Origin: Paenibacillus xylanivorans
Lineage (GTDB): Bacteria; Bacillota; Bacilli; Paenibacillales; Paenibacillaceae
NCBI RefSeq assembly: GCF_001280595.1
Contig: NZ_LITU01000064.1
Span: 1-64,000 of the forward strand
DNA length: 64,000 bases
Direction: 5' to 3'
How positions within the stretch are numbered: the first letter of the stretch is position 1; every line of letters starts with the position of its first letter. Below the pieces are notes generated by a model. The model was given only the letters and a program-made list of their open reading frames with translations. It made no database searches and was not told where the DNA came from. Below, in pieces: positions 1-10,661 of the stretch. The translations under genes and the position numbers were made by a program.

Positions 1-9
1 GAACGCAAG

Positions 10-57
10 CTTTATTTTCAATAAAGTTATTTCTTCTATACTTTATTGAAAATAAAG
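10..57. repeat. 17-bp perfect inverted repeat, AT-rich
   Basis: The arms at 10-26 (CTTTATTTTCAATAAAG) and 41-57 are exact reverse complements, separated by 14 bases. The hairpin is almost free of G and C and lies downstream of the HD-GYP gene, close to the window edge. It could be the terminator of a gene outside the window or a small palindromic repeat; neither can be decided here. Confidence 0.6.
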
Positions 58-182
58 CCACCTACATGGATATTCACCTTTATATTAACTAGTTATTTAT
101 ATCAAGATTGAAAAACTTGCCTCTCCTTATTTGTGCTACTCGCTTGCTTCCCATACTTTACTTCTGGTTCAACCATTAAATA

Positions 183-208
183 AAGCCTCTCCCTAATCGG
201 AAAGGCTT
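183..208 (-). terminator. Terminator of the HD-GYP gene
   Basis: Arms 183-192 and 199-208 pair over 10 bp with one mismatch around a 6-base loop. Read on the minus strand the stem is followed by a T-rich stretch. It lies about 30 bases after the stop codon of the HD-GYP gene. Confidence 0.7.
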
Positions 209-236
209 CATTCTCATATATGAACTGACAAGTGGG

Positions 237-1355
237 TTAACCGATGACTTCTTGGATATGGAGCTGTCTTTGTTGCATCAAATTGATGATCGTTCCCTCT
301 ACCGATACCATCGGTCTTGTAGGATGATCCCGATCCGAGAATATGATCTCACCAATTTGATTATTGCTAAGCTTCACTCGGATACCATTATGGATCTGTG
401 TAGAACGCTGAACAAATACATTCACGATAGCAGGATCCAATTTGCCAAAAGCCTCACTCTGAATTTGTTCCAAAACCAGGTAGGGAGACTGTGCCTTACG
501 ATAGATCTTCTCCAGAGTCATCGCGTGAAAGATATCAGCGATAGCTACAATCTTGGCATAGATATGAATCTGCGTGCCGCTGAGCTGCAGCGGGTAACCC
601 GATCCATCCACTTTTTCATGATGCTGCAACGCTGCGAGTCTGGCTCCTTCATTGATGGCCTTCGCCTGTTTCAGCACCTGATAGCCATATTTCGTATGCT
701 GCCGAATCTCTGCCTGCTCTGAAGCCGTTAACGTTGATGGCTTATGGAGGATCTGTGGATCCACTTTGCTATTACCGATATCATGGAACAATCCTGCAAA
801 AGCTACCTGCATCCAATCCTTAGACGGCAAATCCATCCACTGGGCCAATTGATAGGATGTAATAGCACTCAATACGGCATGGTGATATACATAATCATGT
901 TCTTGAATGACTCGTGGACTAAAAGTAAGCACATTATACTGTTTGAGATGAACAAACAATGCCTCAAGCTGTGTACGCAGCTCATATACAGGTAATTCAG
1001 CCGCCAGGGAGGACAGAAAGGCCTTTTTGGTCAATCCAACCATCTTTTCATACTCTTCGTGCAGGGATGGTAATACCGGGGTTGAGACTGCACTGCCGCC
1101 TTTGCCTGCCCGTTCTCCGTTCTTCTCGTTACCTGCATGGGCTGAAGACGTGGATGAATCCTTGGAACCTGTACCGTTTGTCCCTGCTCTCTCCTGCTCG
1201 ATGTCTACTTGATGAATCATAAAAGCTCTGAGCACTTCCACATCTTTGGGCAAAATGACTTTGCCCTTCTGAAACAGAACATTGCCACGAAACGTTTGCA
1301 CATCATTTCCCAGTTTAAGTCCTGGTTTGACCTCAGACAGGGTGATTAATCCCAT
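237..1355 (-). CDS. HD-GYP domain protein, probable cyclic-di-GMP phosphodiesterase
   Basis: About 372 residues. The C-terminal half carries the HD-GYP signature: an early HH pair, then FHDIGN (around residue 190), HTKYGY, and HHEKVDGSGYP (around residues 245-255). These are the metal ligands and the GYP motif of cyclic-di-GMP phosphodiesterases of the HDc superfamily. The first 50 residues resemble the small N-terminal domain often seen in such proteins. A Gly/Ser/Asn-rich linker follows, and there is no membrane segment, so the protein is probably cytosolic. The start is the ATG at 1355, preceded by GAGGGG at good spacing; an in-frame GTG lies five codons upstream. It sits downstream of gyrA on the same strand but beyond the gyrA terminator, so it is probably its own unit. 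Enzymatic activity is inferred from intact motifs. Confidence 0.85.
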   Translation of the reverse strand: MGLITLSEVKPGLKLGNDVQTFRGNVLFQKGKVILPKDVEVLRAFMIHQVDIEQERAGTNGTGSKDSSTSSAHAGNEKNGERAGKGGSAVSTPVLPSLHEEYEKMVGLTKKAFLSSLAAELPVYELRTQLEALFVHLKQYNVLTFSPRVIQEHDYVYHHAVLSAITSYQLAQWMDLPSKDWMQVAFAGLFHDIGNSKVDPQILHKPSTLTASEQAEIRQHTKYGYQVLKQAKAINEGARLAALQHHEKVDGSGYPLQLSGTQIHIYAKIVAIADIFHAMTLEKIYRKAQSPYLVLEQIQSEAFGKLDPAIVNVFVQRSTQIHNGIRVKLSNNQIGEIIFSDRDHPTRPMVSVEGTIINLMQQRQLHIQEVIG

Positions 1356-1500
1356 GTTTATTCCCCTCACTCATCGTTCTTCTATGATGAAACAAGACCA
1401 TAGTCCCGGTTTTTCACGTTAATTCCCATTATATTACTCAAAATTCAGGCTGTACATCCTAGATTTCGAGGAGAGAAGTCCTGAAGCTGTGAAAATAACA

Positions 1501-1525
1501 AAGGGCCCCCATATGGGAGCCCTTC
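1501..1525 (-). terminator. gyrA terminator
   Basis: A nearly perfect palindrome (AAGGGCTCCCAT and its complement, one mismatch) lies about 50 bases after the gyrA stop codon. On the minus strand it is followed by a T-rich run. Confidence 0.8.
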
Positions 1526-1572
1526 AACTTCATTTCAATCATGAAATGATTTTCGTTATAGAAAAATTGATC

Positions 1573-4128
1573 CTATGCCTCGGAACCTGAATCATCGCCC
1601 TCAACTTCAGCGTCGGAAACCGAGCCCTCATCCAGTGTTGAGTCTTGACCTTCAGAATCAGAGGATTCTGCACCTTCAATCCATTCTTCATCTTCTGGTT
1701 CTTCCTCATTCTTGTCAATTCGGCTGACTGTAGCTACGGCATCTTCATCGCGAATATGAATCAGCTTCACGCCTTGCGTGTATCGACCCATAGTGGATAT
1801 GCCTTCCATACTCATCCGAATTAACGTACCACTGGAAGTAATGATCATCAGATCCTCTTCCGTCTTAACCATTTTCAGGCTGACTACCGCACCATTTTTA
1901 TCTGTGACGTTAATGGTTTTAATCCCTTTACCGCCACGGGTCTGCATCCGATAATCGCTTACAGGGGTACGTTTACCGTAACCTTTGGTTGTAACAATCA
2001 GAACATCCAGCTCCTGATCCACAACGTCCATGCCGATTACGACATCCTGCTCATCCAACGTGATCCCTTTAACCCCGGTTGCACTCCGTCCCATGGAACG
2101 GACATTTCCTTCCGAGAATCGGATGGACATCCCGTGAGCTGTACCCATAATGATCTCTTGCTGTCCGTCTGTCAGCTTAACATCAATGAGGGCATCATCA
2201 TCACGCAGGGAAATCCCGATCAGACCGCCTTTGCGAATATTGGTGTAATCCTCAAGTGGTGTCTTCTTCACAACCCCTTGACGGGTAGCAAAGAACAGAT
2301 ACTTGTCACTTTCGAATTCCTGAACTGGAATCACGGCATTGACCGATTCACCCTGCTCGATCTGAATCAGGTTGATAATCGGCGTTCCCCGTGCTGTACG
2401 TCCAAGCTCTGGAATCTCATAAGCTTTGAGACGGTACACTTTACCTTTGTCGGTAAAGAACATGAGGTAATTGTGAGAATTGGTCACAAACAGATGCTCA
2501 ACAAAGTCGGTATCTTTGGTGTCCATACCCACAACCCCACGTCCGCCACGCTTCTGACTGCGGTATGTGGATACCGGCAGACGTTTCACATAGCCTGTAT
2601 GGGTAATGGTGATGATAACCTCTTCACGTGGAATCAGATCCTCGTCCAGAATGCTCTCTTCACCTACAGTAATCTCGGTACGACGATCATCGCTGAAGCG
2701 ATCACGGATTTCTTGCAGCTCCGTGCTGATAATTTCAAGCACCAGGTGCTCGTTAGCCAGAATTTCGCGATACTCCTTAATTTTGACCATCAGTTCGTTG
2801 TATTCATTTTCGATACGTTCGCGTTCCAGACCTGTAAGGCGTTGCAGACGCATATCGAGAATAGCTTGAGCCTGATCATGACTGAGTGAGAAACGCTCGA
2901 TCAGACCTTCTCTGGCTGCATCGGTATTGCTGGATGAACGAATCAACGCAATAATCTCGTCGATATGATCCAGCGCGATACGCAACCCTTCCAGAATGTG
3001 TGCGCGTGCTTCGGCTTTTTTCAGTTCGAACTGCGTACGTCTGCGTATTACCTCAATCTGATGCTGCAAATAGTGATACAACACTTCACGCAGGTTCAGA
3101 ATCTTAGGTTCTTTATTTACAATCGCGAGCATGTTAATCCCAAAGGTAGACTGCATCGCTGTATGCTTGTACAGGTTGTTCAGCACAACACCCGGATTCA
3201 CGTCTCTGCGAAGCTCAATCACAATCCGCATACCGTTACGGTCAGACTCATCACGAAGATCCGTAATGCCATCAATCTTTTTATCACGTACCAACTCAGC
3301 AATTTTCTCAACGAGTCTTGCCTTGTTCACCTGATAAGGAAGTTCCGTAACAATAATCCGTGCCTTGTTGTTGTTCTCTTCGATGTTGGTTTTGGCCCGC
3401 ATCGTTACTGAACCACGTCCGGTTTGATACGCTTGACGAATTCCGGAGCGTCCCAAGATGTAACCGGAAGTAGGGAAGTCTGGTCCATGAATGTAATCCA
3501 TCAATTCCATGGAAGTGATGTCCGGATTTTTGATCATGGCCTGCACGCCGTCAATGACCTCTCCCAGGTTATGAGGAGGAATATTAGTCGCCATACCTAC
3601 CGCAATCCCGCCAACACCATTGACAAGCAAGTTAGGGAAACGAGCTGGAAGAACGATAGGTTCACTTTCTTCACCGTCATAGTTCGGCTGGAAGTCAATC
3701 GTATCCTTGTTGATGTCTCTTAGCATTTCCATCGCAATCTTGGACAACCGGGCTTCCGTATAACGCATGGCTGCTGCCATATCGCCATCCACCGATCCAA
3801 AGTTACCATGTCCATCTACGTGCATGTAGCGCAGGGAGAAATCCTGTGCCATCCGTACCATCGTTTCGTATACGGCAGAGTCACCATGTGGGTGATACTT
3901 ACCGATAACTTCGCCGACGATTCTGGCTGATTTTTTATGTGGTTTATCGGGTGTCATGCCTAGCTCGGACATTGCGTAAAGAATACGCCGGTGAACCGGC
4001 TTCAATCCGTCACGCACGTCAGGTAAGGCACGGCTCACAATAATGCTCATCGCATAATCCATAAACGATTCACGCATCTCGACGCCAATATCCCGATCTT
4101 TAATCTGCGAGTTCATTTCTTCCGCCAT
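1573..4128 (-). CDS. gyrA: DNA gyrase subunit A
   Basis: 851 residues. This is the breakage-reunion subunit of the A2B2 gyrase, which introduces negative supercoils. The catalytic tyrosine is Tyr123 in AAMRYTEA. The quinolone-resistance region around residues 81-100 reads [12 protein letters not shown], with Ser84 and Glu88 (E. coli Ser83/Asp87 positions) in the usual susceptible state. The C-terminal domain has the GyrA box QKRGGRG and the repeated beta-pinwheel blades, then an acidic Glu/Asp/Ser-rich tail of about 45 residues. The start is an ATG with GGAGG upstream. A minus-strand promoter lies at 4237-4265. Unlike Bacillus subtilis, where gyrB and gyrA are adjacent, an opposite-strand gene lies between them here, so gyrA is transcribed separately. 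Confidence 0.98.
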   Translation of the reverse strand: MAEEMNSQIKDRDIGVEMRESFMDYAMSIIVSRALPDVRDGLKPVHRRILYAMSELGMTPDKPHKKSARIVGEVIGKYHPHGDSAVYETMVRMAQDFSLRYMHVDGHGNFGSVDGDMAAAMRYTEARLSKIAMEMLRDINKDTIDFQPNYDGEESEPIVLPARFPNLLVNGVGGIAVGMATNIPPHNLGEVIDGVQAMIKNPDITSMELMDYIHGPDFPTSGYILGRSGIRQAYQTGRGSVTMRAKTNIEENNNKARIIVTELPYQVNKARLVEKIAELVRDKKIDGITDLRDESDRNGMRIVIELRRDVNPGVVLNNLYKHTAMQSTFGINMLAIVNKEPKILNLREVLYHYLQHQIEVIRRRTQFELKKAEARAHILEGLRIALDHIDEIIALIRSSSNTDAAREGLIERFSLSHDQAQAILDMRLQRLTGLERERIENEYNELMVKIKEYREILANEHLVLEIISTELQEIRDRFSDDRRTEITVGEESILDEDLIPREEVIITITHTGYVKRLPVSTYRSQKRGGRGVVGMDTKDTDFVEHLFVTNSHNYLMFFTDKGKVYRLKAYEIPELGRTARGTPIINLIQIEQGESVNAVIPVQEFESDKYLFFATRQGVVKKTPLEDYTNIRKGGLIGISLRDDDALIDVKLTDGQQEIIMGTAHGMSIRFSEGNVRSMGRSATGVKGITLDEQDVVIGMDVVDQELDVLIVTTKGYGKRTPVSDYRMQTRGGKGIKTINVTDKNGAVVSLKMVKTEEDLMIITSSGTLIRMSMEGISTMGRYTQGVKLIHIRDEDAVATVSRIDKNEEEPEDEEWIEGAESSDSEGQDSTLDEGSVSDAEVEGDDSGSEA

Positions 4129-4236
4129 GCTGGACCTCCTTCTTGTCCTTCAACAAACATTCCATTCGGTCATTCAAAAATCGATTATATGTGAAGAGCC
4201 TAACAAGGCTAAAACCGCACAAGGACGCTACTCTTT

Positions 4237-4265
4237 ATTATATTACTTTCACAAAAGGTAAACAA
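4237..4265 (-). promoter_or_regulatory. Predicted sigma-A promoter of gyrA
   Basis: On the minus strand, -35 TTGTTT (4260-4265), a 17-base spacer and -10 TATAAT (4237-4242), about 110 bases before the gyrA start codon. This is seen by eye; no transcript data. Confidence 0.6.
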
Positions 4266-4554
4266 TTAAACGTCCGCTGGGCAATAGCCTTTCTTCCGGG
4301 AACTTCAGAGAGTCTGGGGATTCGCCCTGCCTTCCTCTCCATTTGCACATACAATGCTAGAAAAAGCGGCAAATGTACTGTGTATATTCAGGCTGAGACC
4401 GTTCCCGTTCTACGATCAAACTACATCTGTGCAACAAAACCGCACAATACGCCATATTTCTCTATTATACCACTGAAATCATCTCTTGTCCTTTGATTTC
4501 TCCGCGTCTGTCACTCTTAGAAACCCCATCAAAACAGGAAAGGACTGATGGCTC
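4266..4554. other. Rest of the gyrA / ATP-grasp gene intergenic region
   Basis: A divergent intergenic stretch. A plus-strand open frame of 117 codons crosses it but has no Shine-Dalgarno sequence, overlaps the gyrA promoter and resembles nothing I recognise. I see no RNA element. Confidence 0.4.
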
Positions 4555-5505
4555 TTGGGTATCCAGCGTGTCTCCAGCAAATGGACCAAGACAGCTGTGT
4601 TACAACGCAGCCGTAATGTGAATGGATATATACCGGTAACACGACAGTATAGCCGCCAAGCCCTGGAACGAATGACTGAACTATTCGAGTCAAACTATAT
4701 CAAACCGGATCGGGGAACCTATGGCAATGGCGTCATGCGTGTAAAAACCATCCGCATAAACCCGCACCCGATTACCGATGCAAACACATCGGAGAACTTA
4801 GTTCATCCGCTCCCCTCTTCTTCAGCTGATGTCGATGCTGAGATCTCTACTACAGTCGACCTGACAACATATGAGCTTCGATATGGGACAGAGGAGAGAT
4901 ACTTCTATTCCCTAGATGAACTGGACTTGGCGCTCACTGAACGTATTCAGCAGCGGGACTACATCATTCAACAAGGAATTCCACTGATGAAGCATGATGA
5001 ATTGCCTTTTGACTTGCGGGTATTAACCCAAAAAAATCTACAGCGCAACTGGGAAACGACAGGTGTTTTGGGAAGGGTTGCTGCACCAGGCAAGATCATT
5101 ACCAACATTCATGGTGGCGGACGATTGGCCACCTTTGAGGAGTTGGTACGCCCTCATTTTGCCCAGGTTCGGTTCCAGCAACTGCGTAGTGAGCTATATC
5201 GTTTAGGCATTCATACAGCGGTACAGCTCCAGAAGTCATTTCCAAGACTGAAAGAGATCGGTATCGATATTGCACTGGATGAAGATGGACGGCCATGGAT
5301 TATTGAAGTCAACACACTGCCAGGCATCTATGCTTTTGGCTTGCTGCCTGATAAGGAAACGTACCGTAAGATCAAGCGTTATGCGAGGGCGTACGGCAGA
5401 TTACCCTCCAAAAAAGGGAAAACATCTCGTACCTCCCCCAGAGCCAAGGCCTCCTCTGCCAAACGCCGTATACATCGGGGTGAGCCGCTCCAAAGTCCGA
5501 ATTAA
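4555..5505 (+). CDS. YheC/YheD-family ATP-grasp protein (endospore coat-associated type)
   Basis: 316 residues. The sequence fits the YheC/D family, ATP-grasp-fold proteins associated with the spore coat in Bacillus; their substrate is unknown. Family features seen are the early KPDRGTYGNGV segment, the DLRVLTQKN strand, and the C-terminal catalytic block with GIDIALDEDG and WIIEVNTLPG, which holds the metal- and ATP-binding acidic residues and Asn of an ATP-grasp site. The tail is rich in Lys/Arg/Ser. The start is a TTG preceded by AGGAAAGGA; no in-frame ATG is better. The gene lies head-on between gyrA and gyrB, converging on the gyrB terminator, with no partner gene. Expression during sporulation is likely from the family but not shown here. 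Confidence 0.8.
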   Translation: MGIQRVSSKWTKTAVLQRSRNVNGYIPVTRQYSRQALERMTELFESNYIKPDRGTYGNGVMRVKTIRINPHPITDANTSENLVHPLPSSSADVDAEISTTVDLTTYELRYGTEERYFYSLDELDLALTERIQQRDYIIQQGIPLMKHDELPFDLRVLTQKNLQRNWETTGVLGRVAAPGKIITNIHGGGRLATFEELVRPHFAQVRFQQLRSELYRLGIHTAVQLQKSFPRLKEIGIDIALDEDGRPWIIEVNTLPGIYAFGLLPDKETYRKIKRYARAYGRLPSKKGKTSRTSPRAKASSAKRRIHRGEPLQSPN

Positions 5506-5542
5506 AATTCTCTATGCTACGGTCCATCCCATAATGTAAAAA

Positions 5543-5562
5543 AGGCGCCCTCGTAGGCGCCT
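5543..5562 (-). terminator. gyrB terminator
   Basis: A perfect 7-bp GC-rich stem (AGGCGCC / GGCGCCT) with a 6-base loop. On the minus strand it is followed by six T residues, 13 bases beyond the gyrB stop. It may also slow transcription from the convergent ATP-grasp gene, but no T run follows it on the plus strand. Confidence 0.9.
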
Positions 5563-5574
5563 CTTCGAATATCG

Positions 5575-7533
<1,959 letters not shown>

Positions 7534-7633
7534 CTAAGAATGCATGCTGTAATGGGCATCTTCCGTTAATTCCAGCATGTAGTCCAAATAAAGACAAGCA
7601 GCAGAAGGTACAATAACTCGTACCGCAGCTAGG

Positions 7634-7882
7634 CTAGAGATCAGGAAAAATGTGAGCTCGCTTCTTAAGCGTAGCTGAGGAAATAGGCGAGTAGTACACA
7701 ATGTTTTTGGTCACGACAATGGACTTGGCTTCCTCTTCACCGATATGCTCCACTGTTTTTTCCTGCTCGGCATGCGTGACATACTGCTTGGAGATTTTTG
7801 AGGATTTTTCAATCGATATATCAAAAATAGCGACCAATTCGGAAGAACGGATAATCTTCTCACCGCCCAGATGAATGTACAT
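7634..7882 (-). CDS. remB: RemB/YaaB-like extracellular matrix regulatory protein (DUF370 family)
   Basis: 82 residues. It begins MYIHLGGEKII and has the YAAB/DUF370 pattern found between recF and gyrB in Bacillales. In Bacillus subtilis RemB influences expression of biofilm matrix genes; a DNA-binding role here is inferred. The start ATG follows AAGGAGTGAGGG, and the gene begins 13 bases after recF ends, so it is translated as part of that operon. The position between recF and gyrB is as informative as the sequence. Confidence 0.85.
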   Translation of the reverse strand: MYIHLGGEKIIRSSELVAIFDISIEKSSKISKQYVTHAEQEKTVEHIGEEEAKSIVVTKNIVYYSPISSATLKKRAHIFPDL

Positions 7883-7895
7883 AAGCCCTCACTCC

Positions 7896-9008
7896 TTAGC
7901 GTTCAACCTGTCCGGCATGAACGTGATAAATACTGGCATCTTTGAGCTTGTCAACGTTCAAGCTCTCGATTCCGGTAGCCGTAATAAAGGTTTGCACCTT
8001 GCTCTGGAACGTTTCGATCAGCTGCGTCTGACGAAAAGGGTCTAGTTCAGACAGTACATCGTCCAGCAGCAGGACCGGATATTCTCCGATTTCTTCGTGA
8101 ATCAGTTCAATTTCCGCAAGTTTAAGGGACAACGCCGTTGTGCGCTGCTGCCCCTGCGAGCCATACGTTTGTACTTCCCGATCGTTAATGAAAAAGGACA
8201 GGTCATCCCGATGCGGCCCACTAAGCGTTGTGCCTCGGCGAATCTCCTGCTCTTTCATTTGTGATAATTTTATCATAAATTGGTCCATTAAGACAGCTTC
8301 ATCTTCCTCAGCGGCTTCGCTGAAGGAAGGAAGGTAGGCCAGGCGCAGGACTTCTCCGCCTCCGGTGATTCCTTGATGAATCGTTTCGGCCCACTTTTGC
8401 AGTTTCTTTATGAATTGTTTCCTTTTTTTGACGATTTTAACACCATGCTCCACCAGTTGTTCATTCCACACCTCAAGCATGGTCTGGGCTGAAGCATTCT
8501 GTCCCCATAATTGCTTGAGCAGATTGTTACGCTGGACGAGCACTTTTTGATATTGCTGCAAATGATACAAGTAGCCAGGAGCCACCTGTCCAATCTCCAT
8601 GTCAAGAAACCGGCGGCGGACCCCCGGTGTGCCTTTGACAATCTCAAGATCCTCAGGTGCAAACATCACCACATTGAGCGCTCCGACAAAATCACTCAGC
8701 TTACGCTGTTCCAGTCCGTTGATTTTTGCTTTTTTGCCTTGTTGCGACAAAGATAGCTCCAGCTTGACCGATCCGTACTTTTTGTCGACCTCTGCTGCAA
8801 GCCTGGCACGTTCTTCACCGAAACGAATCAGTTCCTTATCGCGGGATGTACGGTGGCTCTTGGTGAGTGCAAGCACGAAAATGGCTTCTGCAAGATTGGT
8901 CTTGCCTTGGGCATTTTGCCCGATCAATAGATTCACAGGACCAAAAGAATCCAGTCTCAGATGTTCATAATTGCGGAATTGCTGCAGATCTATGCTGTTC
9001 ACAAACAC
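7896..9008 (-). CDS. recF: DNA replication and repair protein RecF
   Basis: 370 residues. An SMC-like ATPase of the RecFOR pathway that helps load RecA at single-strand gaps. Walker A GQNAQGKT is at residues 30-37, the ABC signature is in the C-terminal half (YGSQGQQRT) and Walker B is PVLLLDDVLSELD. The start is an ATG. It lies 57 bases after the S4-domain gene in the same operon and 13 bases before remB. Confidence 0.97.
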   Translation of the reverse strand: MFVNSIDLQQFRNYEHLRLDSFGPVNLLIGQNAQGKTNLAEAIFVLALTKSHRTSRDKELIRFGEERARLAAEVDKKYGSVKLELSLSQQGKKAKINGLEQRKLSDFVGALNVVMFAPEDLEIVKGTPGVRRRFLDMEIGQVAPGYLYHLQQYQKVLVQRNNLLKQLWGQNASAQTMLEVWNEQLVEHGVKIVKKRKQFIKKLQKWAETIHQGITGGGEVLRLAYLPSFSEAAEEDEAVLMDQFMIKLSQMKEQEIRRGTTLSGPHRDDLSFFINDREVQTYGSQGQQRTTALSLKLAEIELIHEEIGEYPVLLLDDVLSELDPFRQTQLIETFQSKVQTFITATGIESLNVDKLKDASIYHVHAGQVER

Positions 9009-9065
9009 GCGGTAACCTCCCTTTTATCCCGTCCGTCAGGAGGCAGCAGGATCTAACTGGTCTTC

Positions 9066-9281
9066 TTATTGTGCGACAACTTCGAACGAACCTTCTCCGT
9101 CCACCTCAACGATATCCCCAGGGTATAACTTGCGTCCCCGGCGTTCCTCAGGCTCTTTATTCACACGTACAAGTCCATCTTGAAGCAGTGCTTTGGCCAT
9201 ACCTCCGGTTGGAATGCAATCGGCCAGTTTCAAAAATTGGTCAAGCTTAATATATTCCGTACGAATCGCTACTTGGTTCAC
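9066..9281 (-). CDS. yaaA: S4-domain RNA-binding protein YaaA
   Basis: 71 residues with a single S4 RNA-binding fold (IKLDQFLKLADC, then GLVRVNKEPEERRGRKL and GDIVEV). It matches the small YaaA/RlbA family always encoded between dnaN and recF in Bacillales, linked there to 50S ribosomal subunit assembly. The start is GTG with GAGG nine bases upstream, 16 bases after the dnaN stop, so it is co-translated with dnaN. Confidence 0.9.
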   Translation of the reverse strand: MNQVAIRTEYIKLDQFLKLADCIPTGGMAKALLQDGLVRVNKEPEERRGRKLYPGDIVEVDGEGSFEVVAQ

Positions 9282-9297
9282 TATGATCTTCCTCTCG

Positions 9298-10440
9298 TTA
9301 GTTGGTCGTCCGGTAAGGCAATATGACGTACAAGCTGTGACTGTCGTCCAGTGGTTTCAGGATGATGGGGCTCATGACACCGGTGAAAGCGATCATCAGC
9401 TGCTCACTCTCAACCACTTTCAGCACATCCAGCATATATTTGGAGTTGAACGAGATTTTCAGCGGTTCGCCGTTAAAGTCCGCAGGTTCGATTTCTTCTC
9501 TTACTTTTCCCAGTTCGGAAGAGCTCGATGAAATTTCGATCGATCCCGAATCCATCGTTTGCATCCTCACAATGTTTGTTTTTTCTTCACGCGACAGCAA
9601 ATAAGCCCGGTCGATGGATTCACTTAATTTTTTTGTATCCAAAACGAGTTCTGTTTTGTACGAAGTCGGAATAATTCTAGAAGTATCCGGATAAGTTCCG
9701 TCCAAAATGCGCGAATAGAACAGAACACGGTCGATTTTGAACAAAACCTGATTGTCAGCGACAACGATATCCACAAGCGTATTTTGATCCGGCACAATTT
9801 TGCTGAGTTCGTTCAGCGTTTTACCCGAGATCACCACATTGTTGAATCGCACACCTTCTGCATTATCCAGCATTGCTGAACGAGTAGCAAGACGGTGACG
9901 GTCCGTTGCCACAAATTTCAGTTCATTGTCACCCAAACTCCAGAGTACACCTGTCAGAATCGGAGTGGTTTCATGTGTGGAAATGGAAAATACGGTTTGT
10001 TTGATCATATTTTTGAGCAAATCTCCTGGAATAGAGACGGTTTGGTTTTCTTCGATGCTTGGCAATACTGGGAATTCTTCCGGATCAAGACCAACCAGTT
10101 GAATTTCGGTAGCTCCTGCGGAGATAAAGGTGTTGAAGTTTGCTTTTACCTCCATGTGCACTTCTTGAGAAGGCAACTTTTTGATGATCTCGACAAAAAA
10201 CTTGGCTGGCAGTACAACGCTGCCTGGTTGTTCCACCTGAACAACGCTTTTATCTCCATCTTCAAGCGGGATGAAGGATTGGATTGAGATATCGGTGTCG
10301 CTTGCTGTCAACGTCACACCTTGATGATTAACGTCGAATTTGATACCACTCAGAATTGGGATGGTCGTACGGCTTGAGATGGCTTTGGAAACTTGCTGGA
10401 TGGATTCGTTCAAATAGCTTTTCATTATGCTGATTTTCAT
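9298..10440 (-). CDS. dnaN: DNA polymerase III sliding clamp (beta subunit)
   Basis: 380 residues, made of three repeated clamp folds. The dimer encircles DNA and tethers the replicative polymerase. It begins MKISIMKSYLNESIQQVSKA and ends SLYVILPYRTTN, the conserved C-terminal strand near the peptide-binding pocket. The ATG is preceded by AGGAGTG. It lies 221 bases downstream of dnaA; the gap holds the oriC unwinding region. Confidence 0.98.
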   Translation of the reverse strand: MKISIMKSYLNESIQQVSKAISSRTTIPILSGIKFDVNHQGVTLTASDTDISIQSFIPLEDGDKSVVQVEQPGSVVLPAKFFVEIIKKLPSQEVHMEVKANFNTFISAGATEIQLVGLDPEEFPVLPSIEENQTVSIPGDLLKNMIKQTVFSISTHETTPILTGVLWSLGDNELKFVATDRHRLATRSAMLDNAEGVRFNNVVISGKTLNELSKIVPDQNTLVDIVVADNQVLFKIDRVLFYSRILDGTYPDTSRIIPTSYKTELVLDTKKLSESIDRAYLLSREEKTNIVRMQTMDSGSIEISSSSSELGKVREEIEPADFNGEPLKISFNSKYMLDVLKVVESEQLMIAFTGVMSPIILKPLDDSHSLYVILPYRTTN

Positions 10441-10554
10441 GGTTTCACTCCTAGCGGGTTTTTTAGATTTAGAGGTGTTGAAATGTGTTTTTCAAAAGGC
10501 CGGAGGCCAAGCTTCGAAATCGCTTATTTGGAGATGATATCTTTTAGATCTTTA

Positions 10555-10593
10555 TAGTAATAATAGTAATAGGGGCACTGAATATGTGGATAA
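10555..10593. promoter_or_regulatory. oriC: oriC basal unwinding element: DnaA-trios, GC block and DnaA box
   Basis: Six consecutive trinucleotides TAG TAA TAA TAG TAA TAG (10555-10572) are followed by GGGCAC and, 12 bases on, a perfect DnaA box TGTGGATAA (10585-10593). Read 3' to 5', each trio is GAT or AAT, the pattern described for the Bacillus subtilis basal unwinding system, where DnaA bound at the box extends along the trios and opens the duplex. The location between dnaA and dnaN, boxes nearer dnaA, is also the same. Confidence 0.85.
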
Positions 10594-10612
10594 GTGGGTA
10601 TAAACCCGTACA

Positions 10613-10655
10613 CCCAAGCCTATCCACATGTGTACACGTTGTGCATAGGCTTGGG
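10613..10655. repeat. Inverted repeat between dnaA and dnaN containing a DnaA box
   Basis: Arms CCCAAGCCTA (10613-10622) and TAGGCTTGGG (10646-10655) are exact complements. The stem can extend inward after a 2-base mismatch with CACA/TGTG. The near-consensus DnaA box CTATCCACA (10620-10628) lies in one arm. It begins just beyond the dnaA stop codon, so it could be a weak terminator on the minus strand, but no T run follows. Confidence 0.7.
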
Positions 10656-10661
10656 ACTTGT

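Noticed and set aside
2134..2889. Long plus-strand open frame (251 codons) within gyrA
   Set aside because: Fully antisense to gyrA, with no ribosome site; a shadow of the conserved minus-strand frame.
4143..4496. Plus-strand frame of 117 codons upstream of gyrA
   Set aside because: No Shine-Dalgarno sequence, crosses the gyrA promoter and shows no family pattern.
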